Shown: piece by piece, positions 62,942-64,000 of the stretch
How positions within the stretch are numbered: the first letter of the stretch is position 1
How the letters are laid out: each line of letters begins with the position of its first letter
NCBI GenBank assembly: GCA_023376005.1
Contig: CM042179.1
Location: 14,181,972-14,245,971, forward strand
Direction: 5' to 3'
DNA: 64,000 nt
Source of the DNA: Doryteuthis pealeii
Lineage: Eukaryota > Mollusca > Cephalopoda > Myopsida > Loliginidae
Program-made: the position numbers and the translations under genes
The notes under the pieces: model-generated
What the model was told of the DNA's origin: nothing
Database searches by the model: none
What the model saw: the letters and a program-made list of their open reading frames with translations, nothing else

Positions 62942-62983
<42 letters not shown>
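62941..62983. repeat. (ATC)n microsatellite
   Basis: About 14 ATC triplets, linked to the repeat unit at 62240-62490. Confidence 0.95.
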
Positions 62984-63169
62984 TTCTTTGATTATTATCA
63001 GTAGTTTTATCATTAATTTCCTACAACTACCACCAGCACCATCTTTCAATTTCCCAATCACTACTACCACCACGGCATCGCAACCATCATCGGTACCAAT
63101 ATTACTACAATTTTCTACGCCACCACCATATAATCATCACATGTAGACGCAGCTGCCAGTATTACAAGC

Positions 63170-63520
63170 ATGAAGGGATATTGCTGATGTGTTTGCCGAC
63201 AAGGTTTTCACAACGACCGTGTTTCTCATGATAACGCGACAGAATTCTCAAAGTCCCCGTATGTCTCAACGCCTGGCCTACCATATTGTTTCTTTCCCCT
63301 TCCCGTTCCAGTCATTTTCAATCTCACCGGCGCTTAAATCTCGTCTATTCTCGTCCCGCGACTGCCGCCATAGCGTAGGGCTGACCGGACTGGTTTGTTT
63401 GCGCTTGCGATGGAAAATGTTGCTCCACCTCTACAAGACCACGTCGCCACTCTAATCCCAACCCACCTCACTTGATTGACCGGCCACACTTCCGTGTCGC
63501 CGTCCGTCCCCTGTCACTCT
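63170..63520. other. GC-richer block, possible exon or CpG-containing region
   Basis: About 350 bp at roughly half GC in a window that is about one third GC, with many CpG (CCGGCGCTTAAATCTCG; GTCCCGCGACTGCCG; GTGTCGCCGTCCGTCC). An open plus frame of 88 codons (63189-63455) has no recognised domain. It could be the start of a gene continuing past the window, or an old transposon. Confidence 0.3.
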
Positions 63521-63523
63521 TTT

Positions 63524-63585
63524 GGGTGAGCTGAGTTGGTGGGAAGCATCGGGGCTAGAGAAAGGACAAGGGATAAAAGTAAATA
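63524..63585 (+). repeat. Short repeat, copy 2 (partner 62547-62608)
   Basis: GAGTTGGTGGGAAGCATCGG, GGCTAGAGAAAGGACAAGGG and ATAAAAGTAA. Confidence 0.85.
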
Positions 63586-63974
63586 AATTGATATTAAGTC
63601 AACAATTGACGAAAGGCAGGACAGGCGGCTGCACCAGAAGGGAATAGTTACAAGGGAAACTAGTCCACGATTCGTTTCTGGCGTCTCTGACATGATGAAG
63701 TCTTCCTGCAAATTTCAGTTGCCTCTACTTGTCCGTTTTACTTGACATACAGCAGATTGTTTGAGAGAGGTGCACTTTCTTTTCTAATATTTTTCTGCTC
63801 AACACTTATTGTATCGTGTTGCCGACATATATTTCTAACTGAAAACTTGCTTCGATAAAGCGATTCTTTCCATTTAATTTCTTTAGATTCGATAGTATTT
63901 ATTACACATCTTCTTGGCCTTTTTTAATGTTGTACAATTATATACAATATTTAAAACTTTTTATAATGTAAAGT

Positions 63975-64000
63975 GACTGGTTTAGCTCAGTAGGTAGAGT
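63975..64000 (+). mobile_element. SINE-2 head cut by the window edge
   Basis: GACTGGTTTAGCTCAGTAGG then TAGAG is the A-box region of SINE-2 (compare 24617, 46157 and 62610). The rest would lie beyond the window. A genuine tRNA cannot be excluded from 26 bases. Confidence 0.55.

Overview
This 64 kb window is AT-rich invertebrate nuclear DNA that is nearly all repeats. I find no convincing complete protein-coding gene, true tRNA, rRNA, CRISPR array or bacterial-type operon. Evidence for a metazoan genome: dozens of long (TA)n, (CA)n, (GA)n and (AAT)n microsatellites, several tRNA-derived SINE families, decayed non-LTR (LINE) and Penelope-like retrotransposons, and many fold-back DNA elements. 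A SINE module resembling one I remember from cephalopods (TTTGGCACAAGGCCA) and the LINE types suggest a lophotrochozoan, perhaps a mollusc. That assignment is an inference of low confidence.

Layout. 1-8 kb: microsatellites, four SINE-1 copies, a SINE-2, a LINE 3' end and related tails, then a hammerhead-bearing SINE at 7.6 kb. 8-17.5 kb: a long-armed fold-back (8.7 kb), a second hammerhead SINE (10.1 kb), a LINE 3' end, a LINE N-terminal region (12.5-13.1 kb), a dead Penelope-like fragment (15.2-15.6 kb) and an 870-bp inverted-repeat element with an internal 119-bp tandem repeat. 18-22 kb: mostly unassigned sequence, then a cluster of hammerhead-like elements embedded in CA/TA arrays. 22-27 kb: a rearranged SINE-2, a TTAA-flanked MITE and a fold-back built of 21-bp repeats. 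27-36 kb: repeat-poor AT-rich DNA, a G-poor strand-asymmetric tract, ATT/GTT triplet deserts and a LINE reverse-transcriptase fragment. 36-46 kb: more SINEs, three fold-backs around 40-42 kb, a 200-bp direct duplication and a CR1-like fragment. 46-57 kb: microsatellites, a LINE nested in a SINE, a SINE with an intact target duplication, an RTE-like C-terminus and a third hammerhead SINE. 57.8-59.3 kb: a 45-bp minisatellite with higher-order structure. 60-64 kb: a second minisatellite, LINE/SINE fragments, ATCATC-linked repeats and a GC-richer unassigned block.

Main observation. At least four loci carry a near-canonical hammerhead ribozyme directly downstream of a tRNA-like Pol III head and beside a (TA)n array. 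Three of them show compensatory changes in stem II. A further group of hammerhead-like motifs sits in elements with CA/TA tails. A second relationship is the LINE 3' tail at 3.05 and 61.04 kb, which is shared by roughly 600-bp and 240-bp non-autonomous elements, as expected of a SINE/LINE tail partnership.
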